Shown here: piece after piece, positions 35,901-40,954 of the stretch | Numbering within the stretch: position 1 is the stretch's first letter | How the letters are laid out: the number at the start of each line of letters is the position of its first letter | DNA from: Myxocyprinus asiaticus | Taxonomy: Eukaryota > Chordata > Actinopteri > Cypriniformes > Catostomidae | Length of the DNA stretch: 64,000 nt | Direction of reading: 5' to 3' | NCBI RefSeq assembly: GCF_019703515.2 | Contig: NC_059365.1 | Span: forward strand, 40,004,001 to 40,068,000 | The notes under the pieces: model-generated | Database searches by the model: none | The model's input: only the letters and a program-made list of their open reading frames with translations | Told to the model about the DNA's origin: nothing | Translations under genes and position numbers: made by a program

Positions 35901-36499
35901 AAGCGATTTGATCAATTTTGGGTGAGAACAGACCAAAATGTAACCCCCTTTTCACTTGCCATCACTGTCTCTAGGCACGATCATGATTTCAAGCTCAATT
36001 ATGCGTCATAGTGCTTGACGCATGCGCAGAGCGTTAGATGGCACTAGGAAGTGTAATCGAGCTTAAACTCATGATCGCCAATGAGACTGCTGATGTTAAG
36101 ATTTACAGTTAAAAATGAATTAGATTTTGGTCTGTTCTCACCCAAAACAGATTGGATCGCTTCAGAAGACACTGATTAAACCACCGAAATCATATGGATT
36201 ATGTTTATGTTGCCTTAATGTGTTTTTTTGGAGCTTCAAATTTTCGGATCCCATTTACCTGCATTGTAAGGATCTAAAGAGTTGAGATTTTCTTCTAAAA
36301 ACCTTCGTTTGTGTTCAGAACAACTTACCCAAACATCCAAGTTAATATCCCTAATGACCCCGCTGCCATTGTACAGATCCAAGCTCAGCTGGTCCAAACT
36401 AAGTCTCTCCTCCAAGAAGTGGCCCAGGTAGTGCTGCAAGAGGTACCGACAGGCCCGTTTCTTTATAGAGCCCGACCAGGGAAAGAGCCACCGAGACAT
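453..36499 (-). CDS. atg2a: Autophagy-related protein 2 homolog A (N-terminal half, 22 exons)
   Basis: ATG2 proteins are long rod-shaped lipid-transfer proteins that sit between the ER and the growing phagophore, working with WIPI proteins and ATG9. The start codon at 36499-36497 opens with [20 protein letters not shown], which matches the chorein-type N terminus of ATG2A rather than ATG2B (MPWPFSES). Further ATG2A hallmarks follow in order: [54 protein letters not shown]-like [33 protein letters not shown] and [18 protein letters not shown]. The 22 exons total 3351 bp with consistent phases and no internal stop, so the gene looks functional. They cover roughly residues 1-1165 of the approximately 1940-residue human protein; the rest, including the WIPI-binding region, is off the left edge. 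Almost every intron over 1 kb holds transposons. Confidence 0.95.
608..792 (-). CDS. atg2a: atg2a coding exon 21
   Basis: It encodes [18 protein letters not shown] and [20 protein letters not shown], matching human FAPPAQLAPTIY and HMLSTAVRIHLD. It ends at phase 0. Confidence 0.95.
1018..1168 (-). CDS. atg2a: atg2a coding exon 20
   Basis: It encodes [18 protein letters not shown], then [10 protein letters not shown] and [10 protein letters not shown], matching human HGELVLDMEHGTLFSVSQ. Acceptor CTGTAG, donor GTAAGC. Confidence 0.96.
1320..1660. repeat. hAT-like fragment with TATCGG-rich ends
   Basis: It contains TTACCGATTAATCAGC and TTATCGGTATCGGCAAAG blocks. A related piece lies inverted at about 46890-47130 (GAAGTGGATTTTGCTGATAC, ACTGATTAACCAGCC). 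Non-coding; no transposase seen. Confidence 0.5.
1681..2150. mobile_element. Tc1-like MITE, family C
   Basis: It starts TA|CAGTGCAAAAGTCTTAGGCAC, and a degenerate inverted match lies at its right end (TAACACGTCTGCACAGCA). It shares most of its interior with 1-375. Confidence 0.6.
2240..2850. repeat. hAT-like fragment, family D
   Basis: Blocks such as GCTGGCATTGATGTGAATC and GGGAAACATTTAATGTTACT are shared with 12165-13338. It ends in ATTAATCGTGATTAACTATG. Its 5' part is missing. Confidence 0.6.
2865..4081 (-). mobile_element. Tc1-like deletion derivative, family B, copy 1
   Basis: TA-flanked element with termini CACTGGTGGCCAAAAGTTTA and its degenerate inverse. Minus-strand remnants of a Tc1-like transposase are readable: the [17 protein letters not shown] segment and the C-terminal [12 protein letters not shown] to [12 protein letters not shown] segment. 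The catalytic core between them is deleted at about 3256, so neither of the first two DDE aspartates is present. Copies 2 and 3 share this junction. Confidence 0.9.
4421..4472. repeat. (TA)n microsatellite
   Basis: About 25 TA units lie exactly at the truncated left edge of the Tc1-like fragment that follows, so the breakpoint is inside or next to the microsatellite. Confidence 0.95.
4473..5606 (+). pseudogene. 5'-truncated Tc1-like element, family A, with transposase remnant
   Basis: The 244-residue ORF at 4527-5261 is a Tc1/mariner transposase lacking most of its DNA-binding region. The HTH segment is partial ([16 protein letters not shown]), and the catalytic DD34E core is present: [19 protein letters not shown], then [12 protein letters not shown]. 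The last part is frameshifted and ends [10 protein letters not shown]. The right terminus (TTGAGATGCACCTG then TA) is intact. The left terminus and first third are replaced by a (TA)n tract. Non-autonomous and dead. Confidence 0.92.
5639..5793 (-). CDS. atg2a: atg2a coding exon 19
   Basis: It starts with the acidic [14 protein letters not shown] and ends [17 protein letters not shown], matching human LVTVLKGRITALCETK. It has no ATG near its start, so it is easily missed. A 4.5-kb transposon-rich intron follows. Confidence 0.92.
5853..5935. repeat. (TA)n/(CA)n microsatellite in a short atg2a intron
   Basis: About 37 TA units followed by five CA units fill more than a third of the 194-bp intron between coding exons 18 and 19. 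Confidence 0.97.
5988..6142 (-). CDS. atg2a: atg2a coding exon 18
   Basis: It encodes [10 protein letters not shown], a Pro/Ser-rich stretch, then [12 protein letters not shown] (human [10 protein letters not shown] and FKMCKSAFKL). The intron that follows is only 194 bp, and more than a third of it is a TA microsatellite. Confidence 0.95.
6350..6492 (-). CDS. atg2a: atg2a coding exon 17
   Basis: It encodes [16 protein letters not shown], then [15 protein letters not shown], matching human MVIPGDPEEM and IFLPSKEVYESIYNR. Confidence 0.96.
6680..7380. repeat. Foldback AT-rich element with GATATC and ACTAGT motifs
   Basis: The left arm near 6850-6905 (CACAATTACAGATATTTATA, GAATTTCTTACTA) is the inverse of the right arm near 7316-7378 (TTCATTATAGATATCTGTAA). 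The interior repeats GATATC and ACTAG(T) many times. No coding potential. Likely a cyprinid non-autonomous DNA element; the family is not recognised. Confidence 0.7.
7485..7790. repeat. Unclassified interspersed repeat end
   Basis: It begins TTTAAAGAGCACCTATTATA and contains GGTCTCATACAATAG and CTGATTAGTCAGATGTCC, a pattern I associate with dispersed cyprinid DNA transposon ends. A weakly similar stretch is at 51960-52040. Confidence 0.4.
7944..8112 (-). CDS. atg2a: atg2a coding exon 16
   Basis: It encodes [13 protein letters not shown], a variable linker, then [19 protein letters not shown] and FETEE. The SPFSS.RTM.ETEE motif is highly conserved in ATG2. A (GA)n run lies directly upstream of the acceptor. 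Confidence 0.95.
8215..8302 (-). CDS. atg2a: atg2a coding exon 15
   Basis: It encodes [18 protein letters not shown] and [11 protein letters not shown], matching human IYEDGGKPPVPCLRVSKALDP. The 88-bp exon joins its neighbours in frame. Confidence 0.93.
8427..8726. mobile_element. Short MITE
   Basis: About 300 bp bounded by TACACTGTAAACC on the left and TTTCAGTGTA on the right (imperfect TIR), with an AT-rich interior of AAGTT/AACTT motifs. It lies in the atg2a intron between exons 14 and 15. Confidence 0.5.
8727..9174. other. Intron, repeat-like, no gene
   Basis: Contains TTAAAGGTGCTTTAAGAG and a GC-richer block (AGCGCCCTCAGCTGACAAC) typical of dispersed repeats. No coding signal. Confidence 0.4.
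9175..9421 (-). CDS. atg2a: atg2a coding exon 14
   Basis: The exon opens [18 protein letters not shown], then carries the family signature [17 protein letters not shown], and ends FTDLHG across the splice. The human counterpart is LRLRFPIADLRPEPD to LTCSDLHG. Confidence 0.95.
9701..11243 (+). repeat. Possible solo LTR or unclassified repeat
   Basis: The intron between exons 13 and 14 holds about 1.5 kb of GC-richer sequence beginning TGTTAGAAAG with CACAG immediately before it. There is an AATAAA near 11200, and CACAG recurs just after GTTGATGA. The 5-bp repeat and polyadenylation signal suggest a solo LTR, but the right end is not a canonical CA, so this is tentative. No ORF of note. Confidence 0.3.
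10323..10435 (+). repeat. Two-copy tandem duplication (about 56 bp)
   Basis: Two adjacent units share CCAGAGG, AACAGGATACACTTCTA and AACAC ends, with several substitutions. It lies within the possible LTR. Confidence 0.8.
11746..11913 (-). CDS. atg2a: atg2a coding exon 13
   Basis: This 56-codon exon encodes [18 protein letters not shown] and [18 protein letters not shown], phase 0 at both ends. The spacing and the SELDLDxLxRL pattern fit the ATG2 family. Confidence 0.9.
12165..13338. mobile_element. hAT-like non-autonomous element, family D
   Basis: The left end carries CTGTCAG and the right end TTGACTGACAGCACTA. Flanking octamers GTAATAAA and GTAATACC differ at two positions. Internal TTAATCACGATTAACTACC is shared with 2240-2850. 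No transposase. A palindromic MITE (12420-12605) is nested inside. Confidence 0.65.
12420..12605. mobile_element. Palindromic hAT-type MITE
   Basis: Near-perfect foldback: CCAGCTCCTGGAGGGCCACT on the left pairs with GTGTCCCTCCAGGAGCTGGG on the right, with TTTAGCTCCAACCCTAATCA matching its inverse TGATTAGGGCTGGAGCTAAA. This family is common in teleosts. Confidence 0.85.
13546..13635 (-). CDS. atg2a: atg2a coding exon 12
   Basis: This 30-codon exon encodes [19 protein letters not shown] then [11 protein letters not shown]. The [10 protein letters not shown] segment matches human SARPCAHLRH. It is phase 0 at both ends, so it could be skipped without a frameshift. Confidence 0.9.
14385..15080 (+). 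repeat. Degenerate tandem units interrupted by a MITE
   Basis: The block CTCTTT.CTC..C.CGCACAA, then CTGAATTCA and CAAATATGC, recurs near 14388, 14750 and more weakly 15030, about 300-360 bp apart. The first unit is followed by the 14578-14713 MITE. Confidence 0.5.
14578..14713. mobile_element. Small MITE with long TIRs
   Basis: About 135 bp. The left arm AAAAATAGCAGTGAGGTTCG, continuing GCAATTC, is mirrored at the right end with one mismatch in about 33 bp. Only about 65 bp lie between the arms. Confidence 0.85.
15598..15739 (-). CDS. atg2a: atg2a coding exon 11
   Basis: It encodes [13 protein letters not shown], a basic stretch, then [15 protein letters not shown] and QYTE, matching human LTGTAVQLSWELR to FGQLEVLECLW. 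The donor is GTACGC. Confidence 0.94.
15850..16195. repeat. hAT-like element end, family E
   Basis: Shares TTTATTTGGGGGCCT.TCTCAG and the GATTAATT...CAATTGACAGCCCT terminus with 28250-28705. Confidence 0.55.
16460..16689 (-). CDS. atg2a: atg2a coding exon 10
   Basis: It encodes [20 protein letters not shown], then a region aligning with human FFTEFDATKD and ending KACLHSHIR. The right (5') boundary is uncertain. The strongest AG, at 16713-16714, gives the wrong phase after exon 9. The acceptor at 16690-16691 preserves the frame and is used here. Confidence 0.85.
17482..18789 (+). pseudogene. Degenerate Tc1-like element with transposase remnant
   Basis: Termini CAGTGGAAAGAAAAAGTATG and CATACTTTTTCTTACCACTG are inverted repeats flanked by TA. 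A plus-strand transposase remnant starts [20 protein letters not shown] (17760) and includes HPSTVRQTV, then breaks at a stop. It resumes out of frame to about 18236 and again at 18716. A MITE (18237-18715) splits it, and most of the catalytic part is gone. Confidence 0.85.
18237..18715. mobile_element. PIF/Harbinger-like MITE nested in the Tc1 element
   Basis: Sequence on both sides rejoins as one transposase reading frame (GATGAAACTAAA ... GTTGAATTGTTTGTG), marking the insertion. The left end ACCCTAGGTATAATTCC resembles the ACCCAAAGTATACTTCC terminus at 55650. The interior is shared with 33508-33935 and 55650-55911 (CACCTTGTGGACCCACTAAT). Confidence 0.7.
19031..19173 (-). CDS. atg2a: atg2a coding exon 9
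   Basis: It encodes [16 protein letters not shown] and a Ser-rich region ending TKPLSPQ, equivalent to human LFFSMAGLTSSVAS. It ends at phase 0 on a GTCAGT donor. Confidence 0.9.
19279..19446 (-). CDS. atg2a: atg2a coding exon 8
   Basis: It encodes a Gly/Ser-rich stretch, then [20 protein letters not shown] and an acidic tail. The RPL...DDL.LIE.DL..QL pattern is shared with human ATG2A. Acceptor TTTCAG, donor GTGGGA. Confidence 0.92.
19701..19803 (-). CDS. atg2a: atg2a coding exon 7
   Basis: It encodes [18 protein letters not shown] and [12 protein letters not shown], matching human LGSLHLLLTPRQ. It is separated from exon 6 by a 9-kb intron filled with Tc1, L2 and hAT elements. Confidence 0.94.
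20262..20740 (+). repeat. L2-like LINE 3' tail, patched
   Basis: Contains the widespread fish L2-type tail: GGGTCGCAGG.AGTGCTGGAG, CACCCTGGACAGGTGGCCAG, CATGGGGAGAACATGCAAGC, and, after an interruption, GCTGTGAGGTGACAGTGCTA. Non-coding. About 100 bp at 20569-20668 come from Tc1-like family B. Confidence 0.85.
20870..23709 (-). pseudogene. Tc1-like element, family F, with broken transposase and nested element
   Basis: TA-flanked with inverted ends CAGTGCATTCAGAAAGTATT and its inverse, and longer TIRs carrying CATACCCCATAATGACAAA. On the minus strand, a transposase starts [20 protein letters not shown] at 22118, continues [19 protein letters not shown], then [19 protein letters not shown] and [12 protein letters not shown], and reaches a QDSDPKH-like then [11 protein letters not shown] segment near 21390. 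Several frameshifts disrupt it. Family B copy 2 (22168-23354) is inserted upstream of the transposase start. Confidence 0.9.
22168..23354 (-). mobile_element. Tc1-like deletion derivative, family B, copy 2
   Basis: Same termini and the same internal deletion as 2865-4081, TA-flanked, nested inside the family F Tc1-like element. Minus-strand remnants read [20 protein letters not shown] and [17 protein letters not shown], joined at the deletion. Confidence 0.92.
23712..24107. other. Unclassified intronic repeat, left part
   Basis: No coding signal. The piece TGACTACATTTACATGGACA and the right part beyond the hAT insertion probably form one older element, with 25225-26520 as its continuation. 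Family not recognised. Confidence 0.3.
24116..25216. mobile_element. hAT non-autonomous element with perfect 8-bp TSD
   Basis: Terminal repeats TAGGGATACACCGAT and ATCGGTGCATCCCTA are flanked on both sides by GTATTTTC (24108-24115 and 25217-25224). Subterminal CCGATATCGG and CGATACC motifs are clustered at both ends, as in hAT transposase binding sites. No transposase inside the 1101 bp. Confidence 0.95.
25225..26580. other. Unclassified intronic repeat, right part
   Basis: GC-richer stretch with AATAAACATGCTCTCGGG near 25828 and several short ORFs on both strands that look like chance. No recognisable protein or terminal repeat. Confidence 0.3.
26587..28176 (+). pseudogene. Full-length Tc1-like element, family A, with broken transposase
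   Basis: A 1590-bp element with about 210-bp inverted repeats, ends CAGGTGCATCTCAATAAATT and inverse, TA on both sides. The transposase starts [20 protein letters not shown] at 26889, shifts frame within the HTH ([20 protein letters not shown]) and meets a stop after RKKC. It continues as a 245-residue ORF at 27094-27831 with the DD34E triad intact ([31 protein letters not shown]) and a frameshifted tail. Both this copy and 4473-5606 share that tail change. Confidence 0.95.
28250..28705. repeat. hAT-like element end, family E
   Basis: Carries TTTATTTGGGGGCCTTTCTC and ATCGATTGACAGCCCTAG, shared with 15850-16195. The left boundary is unclear. Confidence 0.55.
28799..29005 (-). CDS. atg2a: atg2a coding exon 6 (contains an Asp run)
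   Basis: This 69-codon exon has a variable acidic first half with seven consecutive Asp codons (all GAT), then the conserved [18 protein letters not shown] and PGPK. The Asp run is an in-frame trinucleotide repeat, so its length is likely variable between alleles. Confidence 0.94.
29540..29678 (-). CDS. atg2a: atg2a coding exon 5
   Basis: It encodes [10 protein letters not shown], then [16 protein letters not shown] and LLYETLGG. It matches the human segment [10 protein letters not shown] to [16 protein letters not shown]. The donor is GTGAGA. Confidence 0.95.
29771..30977 (-). mobile_element. Tc1-like deletion derivative, family B, copy 3
   Basis: Termini CACTGGTGGCCAAAAGTTTG and inverse, TA on the left. 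Same internal deletion junction as copies 1 and 2 (WKRVLW fused to [12 protein letters not shown]). A further short deletion near 30020 removes part of the EMSPEYLD segment. Confidence 0.92.
31215..31317 (-). CDS. atg2a: atg2a coding exon 4
   Basis: It encodes [18 protein letters not shown] followed by the LEMRIKR segment. It begins and ends two bases into a codon and joins exons 3 and 5 in frame. It is too short and lacks an ATG, so a simple ORF scan misses it. Confidence 0.93.
31407..32579. mobile_element. TTAA-type MITE with a second palindromic MITE nested inside
   Basis: Outer ends TTAAGGAATGTTCCACATTC and its inverse (CGTAAAATTCCTTTAA) flank the element. From 31898 a second element begins TTAAAGGAACAGGTCACC and folds back around 32250 (CATGATTTCAAGCTTGATTA and its inverse). 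TTAA at the junctions suggests piggyBac-type mobilisation. Non-coding. Confidence 0.8.
32982..33935. mobile_element. PIF/Harbinger-like MITE
   Basis: Ends AGCCCAAATTGTACTTCGGT and ACCGAAGTATACTTTGGGCT are inverted repeats. It is split by another MITE at 33019-33507. The interior on the right matches 18237-18715 in inverse orientation. Confidence 0.8.
33019..33507. mobile_element. MITE nested in the Harbinger-like MITE
   Basis: Ends GGGCTGAAACATACTCTACA and inverse of GGACTAAACGTACTCTACGC. About 490 bp, non-coding. Confidence 0.7.
34147..34296 (-). CDS. atg2a: atg2a coding exon 3
   Basis: It encodes a short linker, then [15 protein letters not shown], an acidic/proline stretch and [13 protein letters not shown]. 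This matches the human ATG2A segment CMTTSLQLAQECL to [13 protein letters not shown]. Acceptor TTAG and donor GTGTGT frame a 150-bp exon. Confidence 0.93.
34793..34955 (-). CDS. atg2a: atg2a coding exon 2
   Basis: It starts at phase 0 with [19 protein letters not shown] and ends one base into a codon at a GTGAGT donor. It continues the chorein domain, with the conserved [11 protein letters not shown] stretch and GLQI. Confidence 0.95.
35035..35454 (+). CDS. Doubtful 139-residue ORF in atg2a intron 1
   Basis: An ATG-to-stop ORF, rich in Lys and starting [18 protein letters not shown]. It resembles no family I recognise. Its last third overlaps sequence resembling the nearby TTAA-type MITE (CTTCAGAAGACTTGG), so at least that part is transposon-derived. 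There is no sign of promoter or splice context, and it may be chance. Confidence 0.12.
   Translation: MPKEVMTSKQRKDVELNDITRNIAKHSKGTRVLIRKVKAEVIKADQGPSTLFNYFLSYMKHKRSDLQQNIQVALTNKMKVTTVVEQDYNDINFSRFLTQSYHMASEDLDHRACVIWTTFNMLISTFQRLQAHSDHPLSL
35711..36318. mobile_element. TTAA-type palindromic MITE, truncated beside the exon 1 donor
   Basis: It starts TTAAAGGAATAGTTCACCCC and folds back around 36020 (ATCATGATTTCAAGCTC with inverse). The right arm runs to CTTCGTTTGTGTTCAG and stops about 100 bp short of the expected end, directly beside the splice donor of atg2a exon 1. Confidence 0.85.
36329..36499 (-). CDS. atg2a: atg2a coding exon 1 (start codon, chorein N terminus)
   Basis: The exon encodes 57 residues from the initiator ATG to LDVW and ends at phase 0 on a GTAAGT donor. 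It is the start of the chorein_N domain, whose hydrophobic groove extracts lipids. The ATG follows a short pyrimidine-rich leader, and no better upstream start is seen in frame. A truncated MITE begins only about 10 bp inside the following intron. Confidence 0.95.
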
Positions 36500-36599
36500 G
36501 GGGTCAGAGCAGACGGGGAGAGGGAGTAGAGAGGCGACGGAGCAAGAGACCAGTCCTGCATAACAAATTTAAACCCCCTCGGTAGTATGTACAGATGAG

Positions 36600-36960
36600 A
36601 ATACAAGAATAAAAGCTTACTACTGTGAAAAAGAGGGACTGAAACGTCTAACTTCCTGCCCTTTGACACCAAATTCCCACGAATATCCGTGTTTGGACCT
36701 GGCTTTTTCCAAAGCTGCTTTTTAAACAGTTTATTTTTGCTGAAACGGGTCTCTCCGGTTATACTTTTAATCGTATATGTCACAGAAATATGTGACAGGT
36801 TCCTCAACGCTTCTTCTGGCCAACGGATCGTTTATTGTTTTCATACTCAGACTTAACGAATGGCGTCATGACGTCATCGCGGACGCAAGCCGCCAGAAGT
36901 TAGACGTGAGGATCCGCCATGTTGGGAAGGTCAGTAGAATGTCCTTATTCACAGCAGCAT
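36600..36960 (-). promoter_or_regulatory. Presumed atg2a promoter with CRE and YY1-like box
   Basis: About 370-430 bp upstream of the atg2a start codon lie a full palindromic CRE (TGACGTCA, 36869-36876) and, read on the gene strand, CCAACATGGCGG (36914-36925), a good YY1-type initiator-proximal motif. CpGs are locally enriched compared with the AT-rich flanks. The transcription start is inferred to be near 36.9 kb; it is not visible directly. Confidence 0.5.
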
Positions 36961-37235
36961 CCTCTTTGATTTTTGACGGGGAATGAATACGAGGCTGTGA
37001 GCATGCACTGTATAGAGCTATCGAAAAGCTCCTAGATCACATAAAATTTTTCACAACTCATTTTGTTGAGTTTTTTTGTCTACTGACATTTCTTGGAAAT
37101 ATATTTTTTTTAAATGCTTCGTCAGCGGAACAATACAAAAACACTTTAAACAACTGTAAAACCCACTGAAGAGACTGTACGTCCTCACAGCCTTGTTGTC
37201 ATTCCCATCAAAAATAAAAGAATAAGGTATATATT

Positions 37236-37650
37236 GGACCTGGTTAGCTCAGTGAGTAAAGACGCTGACTAGCCCACCTGGAGTCGTGAGTTTGAATCCA
37301 GTGTGTGCTGAGTGACTCCAGCCAGGTCTCCTAGGCAACCAAATTGGCCCGGTTTGCTAGGGAGGGTAGAGTCACATGGGGTAACATCCTCATGGTCACC
37401 ATAATGTGGTTCTTGCTCCCAGTGGGGTGTGTGGATGCCACAGGGAATAGTGTGAAGCCTCCACACACACTATGTCTCCACAGTAACATGCTCAACAAGC
37501 CCTGTGATAAGATGCATGGATTGACTGTCTCAGACGTAGAGGCAATTGAGATTTGTCCTCTGCCACCCAGATTGAGGTGAGCCACTACACCACCACAAGG
37601 AGTTAGAGCACATTGGGAATTGGGCATGTGAAATTGGGGAGGAAAAAAAG
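37236..37650 (+). repeat. tRNA-derived SINE, plus orientation
   Basis: The head carries a polymerase III A box (TTAGCTCAGTGAG) and B box (GAGTTTGAATCC). The body has CTGAGTGACTCCAGCCAGG and GGTAGAGTCACATGGGGTAA, and the tail GGGAATTGGGCATG then A-rich. A related copy lies inverted at 40955-41358. Confidence 0.85.
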
Positions 37651-38189
37651 AAAGAATAAGGTCTATAACCACACTCATAGCCATAAAAGAACAACTGCAT
37701 TTTTTGAATAGTTTCTACCATAACAATTATGCTTATGTGTTGTTACACACATATCATGTTTGGATGTAATATTTTCTATTAATGGAAGTAAATATTATTC
37801 GCGTATTTGATACAAGTACTATCTTTACTTTCTAACGCCACAATAAAACCTAATCAAACCCTACAATGCAAACAAACATTTTTGTGCTCATGCCAGTTAA
37901 CCTGGCATTCACAGCTCAAAAACACCCATACACTATGGCGAAACCAGGGGTTTTCCTGGGTCCAAAAATGGTCTTCGGTGATGGCTGAGGTACACTGTCA
38001 ACCACAAGCTCAAAGCTGGTTGGTTACATAAATGCTATTATTTACCAATGAACATAATTACTTAATTCCATTTCATGTTTTAAATTTGACAATTGTTTTT
38101 CACTTCAGAATGCTATGGGAAATCAAACTAACTTATTTTAAACCATTTTAATTTGTGCTACCAATCAGAAATGATGCCAATGCGAATTT

Positions 38190-38610
38190 AACGAGTCGGC
38201 ATAAAACAGGGAGTGAGACTATATCTCGGCAACGCTTTGTCCTATCGAAGCAAAATTTGGTATGCTTCATCAGGACCATGATCTGAGGGAATATGCATAG
38301 TTTGGTTACAGTGCCACCTATGGGTCAAGAAATGTCAAAATTGGCTATTTTTTCCCATAACTTTTGAACAGTTTGTCCTAAAATTATGGGTTTGGGGTCT
38401 TTGGATTCCTTGGGTCATAAGGATTTCAACTATCCATATTTTGCCATATAACTTCTCCGCCATTTTAAATTTCATGAAAAAGTAATGTATATTTTAAAAG
38501 TTTTGTCCGATTTGAAAGAAAATTGGCAGGGGTCTTTGACATCATGTCCTGAGGGTACCTGAGCAGTTTGGATATAGCACCACATAGTGGTCGAAATGCT
38601 TAGTCAATTT
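38190..38610. repeat. Unclassified interspersed repeat
   Basis: Contains repeated phrases (ATAACTTTTGAACAGTTTGT, GTGCCACCTATGGGTC, CACCACATAGTGGTCGAAAT) that look like a dispersed cyprinid repeat. No clear ends or coding. Confidence 0.35.
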
Positions 38611-38774
38611 ATTTATTTATTTTTTATGTATCATTGCTTGCTTATTCCAAGTCTTCTGAAAATGGCAGAGAGAAATTTCTAAATTTTATTTATTTTCGTT
38701 TAAAACCTGCTGACTCTCAGCTTGGTATGTCTGTTTTGCAGCAGTACAACGTCAGCTGTGTAGCACAGAGTTCA

Positions 38775-38960
38775 GGGCCCGTATTCATAAATATTTTTAT
38801 CTTACCACTAGGAGTTCTCCAAAGACTTCCTAGCTAGATGTTTTTGCTTAAAACCTATTAACAAAACTGCTAAGAGCAAGTTTTTATAAGGAAATCTTAA
38901 GAGTAAGGCGGAGTGGACCTCGTTGTTATGGATGACGTCACGTTTTATTAGCACGCTCTT
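38775..38960. repeat. Harbinger-like repeat fragment
   Basis: Starts GGGCCCGTATTCATAAA, a terminus seen in many vertebrate PIF/Harbinger MITEs. The other end is not visible. Confidence 0.35.
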
Positions 38961-39026
38961 TTAAATCGCCCATTGATTGGTAGAAAAGGAACTGCTATTT
39001 GTCAGCTAAGACAGACAACAATATAT

Positions 39027-39540
39027 ACACTGATCAGCCACACAATTAAAACCACCTGCCTAATATTGTGTAGGTCCCCCTTGTGCTGCCAAAACAGCGC
39101 CAACCCACATCTCAGAATAGCATTGAGATGCACTGAGATGATATTCTTCTCATCACAACTGTACAGAGTGGTTATCTGAGTTACCGTAGACTTTGTCAGT
39201 TCAAACCAGTCTGGCCATTCTCTGTTGACCTCTCTCATCAACAAGGCATTTCCATCTGCAGAACTGCCGTTTTCTGGATATTTTTTGCTTTTGGCACCAT
39301 TCAGAGTAAATTCTAGAGACTGTTGTGTGTGAAAATCCCAGGAGATCAGCAGTTACAGAAATACTCAAACCAGCCCATCTGGCACCAACTATCATCCATG
39401 CGATTATCTAATCAGCCAATCGTGTGGCAGCAGTGCAATGCATAAAATCATGCTGATACGGGTCAGGAGCTTCAGTTAATGTTCACATCAACCATCAGAA
39501 TGGGAAATTTGTTTTATCTCAGTGATTTGGACCGTGGCAT
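39027..39540 (-). mobile_element. Tc1-like element remnant, family G
   Basis: Left end CACTGATCAGCCACACAATT. Minus-strand transposase N-terminal remnant ARWAGLSISVTADLLGFSHT and YSEWCQKQK (HTH region). The catalytic part is absent. Related to 42613-43130 and 49745-49845. Confidence 0.8.
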
Positions 39541-40122
39541 GATAAAAAAAAAAAAAAAAAAAAAAATTAAGTGTTTGTATTCTTTATTTATTTGATTAGC
39601 CACTAGAAATGGCCCTGCCCATGGTAGCTGTATTATGCGGATCCAGGTCGCACTTGGGTTTCCCTGGGAGTGGACAGCATGGGTGGGGAAGGCCAAGTCA
39701 TCGTTTCCCTCATTTTAATTACACACAACGTCAACGTGACTAGACTGTTAACTCCCTAATAAACAGGCTCCCTCCTCAGGGTTTGGGGGCTGTTTTGGAA
39801 GGGATCATGCAATGGGTCAGCTCTCTCCTGACGGGGTTTGGGGGCGACTCAGAACGCAGTCTCGGTCACCAAAATAAATTAAAACCATGCATGGTAAATA
39901 ATAAAAATGAGAAATGGTTCAATTTAATAACCATAAAATAACAATACTGCTTCCTTGGCTGACCTTACCCTGCTGAGCTGCTCTGGGATCCCTCTGATGG
40001 TGACCTGATCTTGTACCGCTCTGGTGCTGGTGGCCTGGGGCAGACACATGGACATACTGCCAGTGCTCTCCTAGCATCCTCCTTGTTGCTATACATAGGC
40101 CATTTATTTAAATATATATATA

Positions 40123-40671
40123 CACTACCGGTCAAAAGTTCTGAAACACTTGACTGAAATGTTTCTCATGAACTTAAAAACCTTTTGATCTGAAGGCATA
40201 TGCTTAAATGTTTGAAATTATTTTGTAGACAAAAATGTAATTGTGCCACCATATTAATTTATTTCATTATAAAACTTGTTATAAATATGTTATAATAAAA
40301 AATGTTATAAATTTTGAAATTGATGACTTGGACCAAATAATAAAGAAAAGTAGCCAATAAGTGCCCAACATAAATGGGAACTCCTTCAATACTGTTTAAA
40401 AAGCATCCCAGGGTGATACCTCAAGACGTTGGTTGAGAAAATGTCAAGAGTACATGTCTGCAAATTCTAGGCAAAGAGTGACTAATTTGAAGATGCTAAA
40501 ATATAACACAGTTTTGATTTATTTTGGATTTTGTTTAGTCACAACATAATTCTCATATTTCCATTTATGTTATTCCATAGTTTTGATGACTTTACTATTA
40601 TTCTAAATGTGATTTTTTTAAAAAAATGTTTATAAATGAATGAGGTGTTTCAAAACTTTTGACCGGTAGTG
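40123..40671. mobile_element. Tc1-like MITE, TIR CACTACCGGTCAAAAGTT
   Basis: 549 bp with inverted ends CACTACCGGTCAAAAGTT and its inverse, preceded by TA. No transposase. The right flank starts TG instead of TA. Confidence 0.9.
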
Positions 40672-40954
40672 TGTGTATATATATATATATATTTGTTCTT
40701 CCCTTAATTATAAATATACTTCGTTCTAGATTGAATAGAGTTGTACATACCCATACAACACACCCTCACACACACACCATACACAATCATGTAAAACCAC
40801 CTGTGTATTCTACTGTTACTTTGTATCCATGTCTTGTTCTATTATGTGTCTTGTCCTATGTAAAAATAATTAAAAAAACAGCCTTTATCTCCAGTGTAAT
40901 TAGGTTGTTTCGGTTTGTGGGAGAGGTAATTGCATCTTTTTTCTTTTCTTTCTA

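Noticed and set aside
37240..37310. Functional tRNA gene
   Set aside because: A and B boxes are present, but the sequence continues into a SINE body shared with a second copy and no clean cloverleaf is seen.
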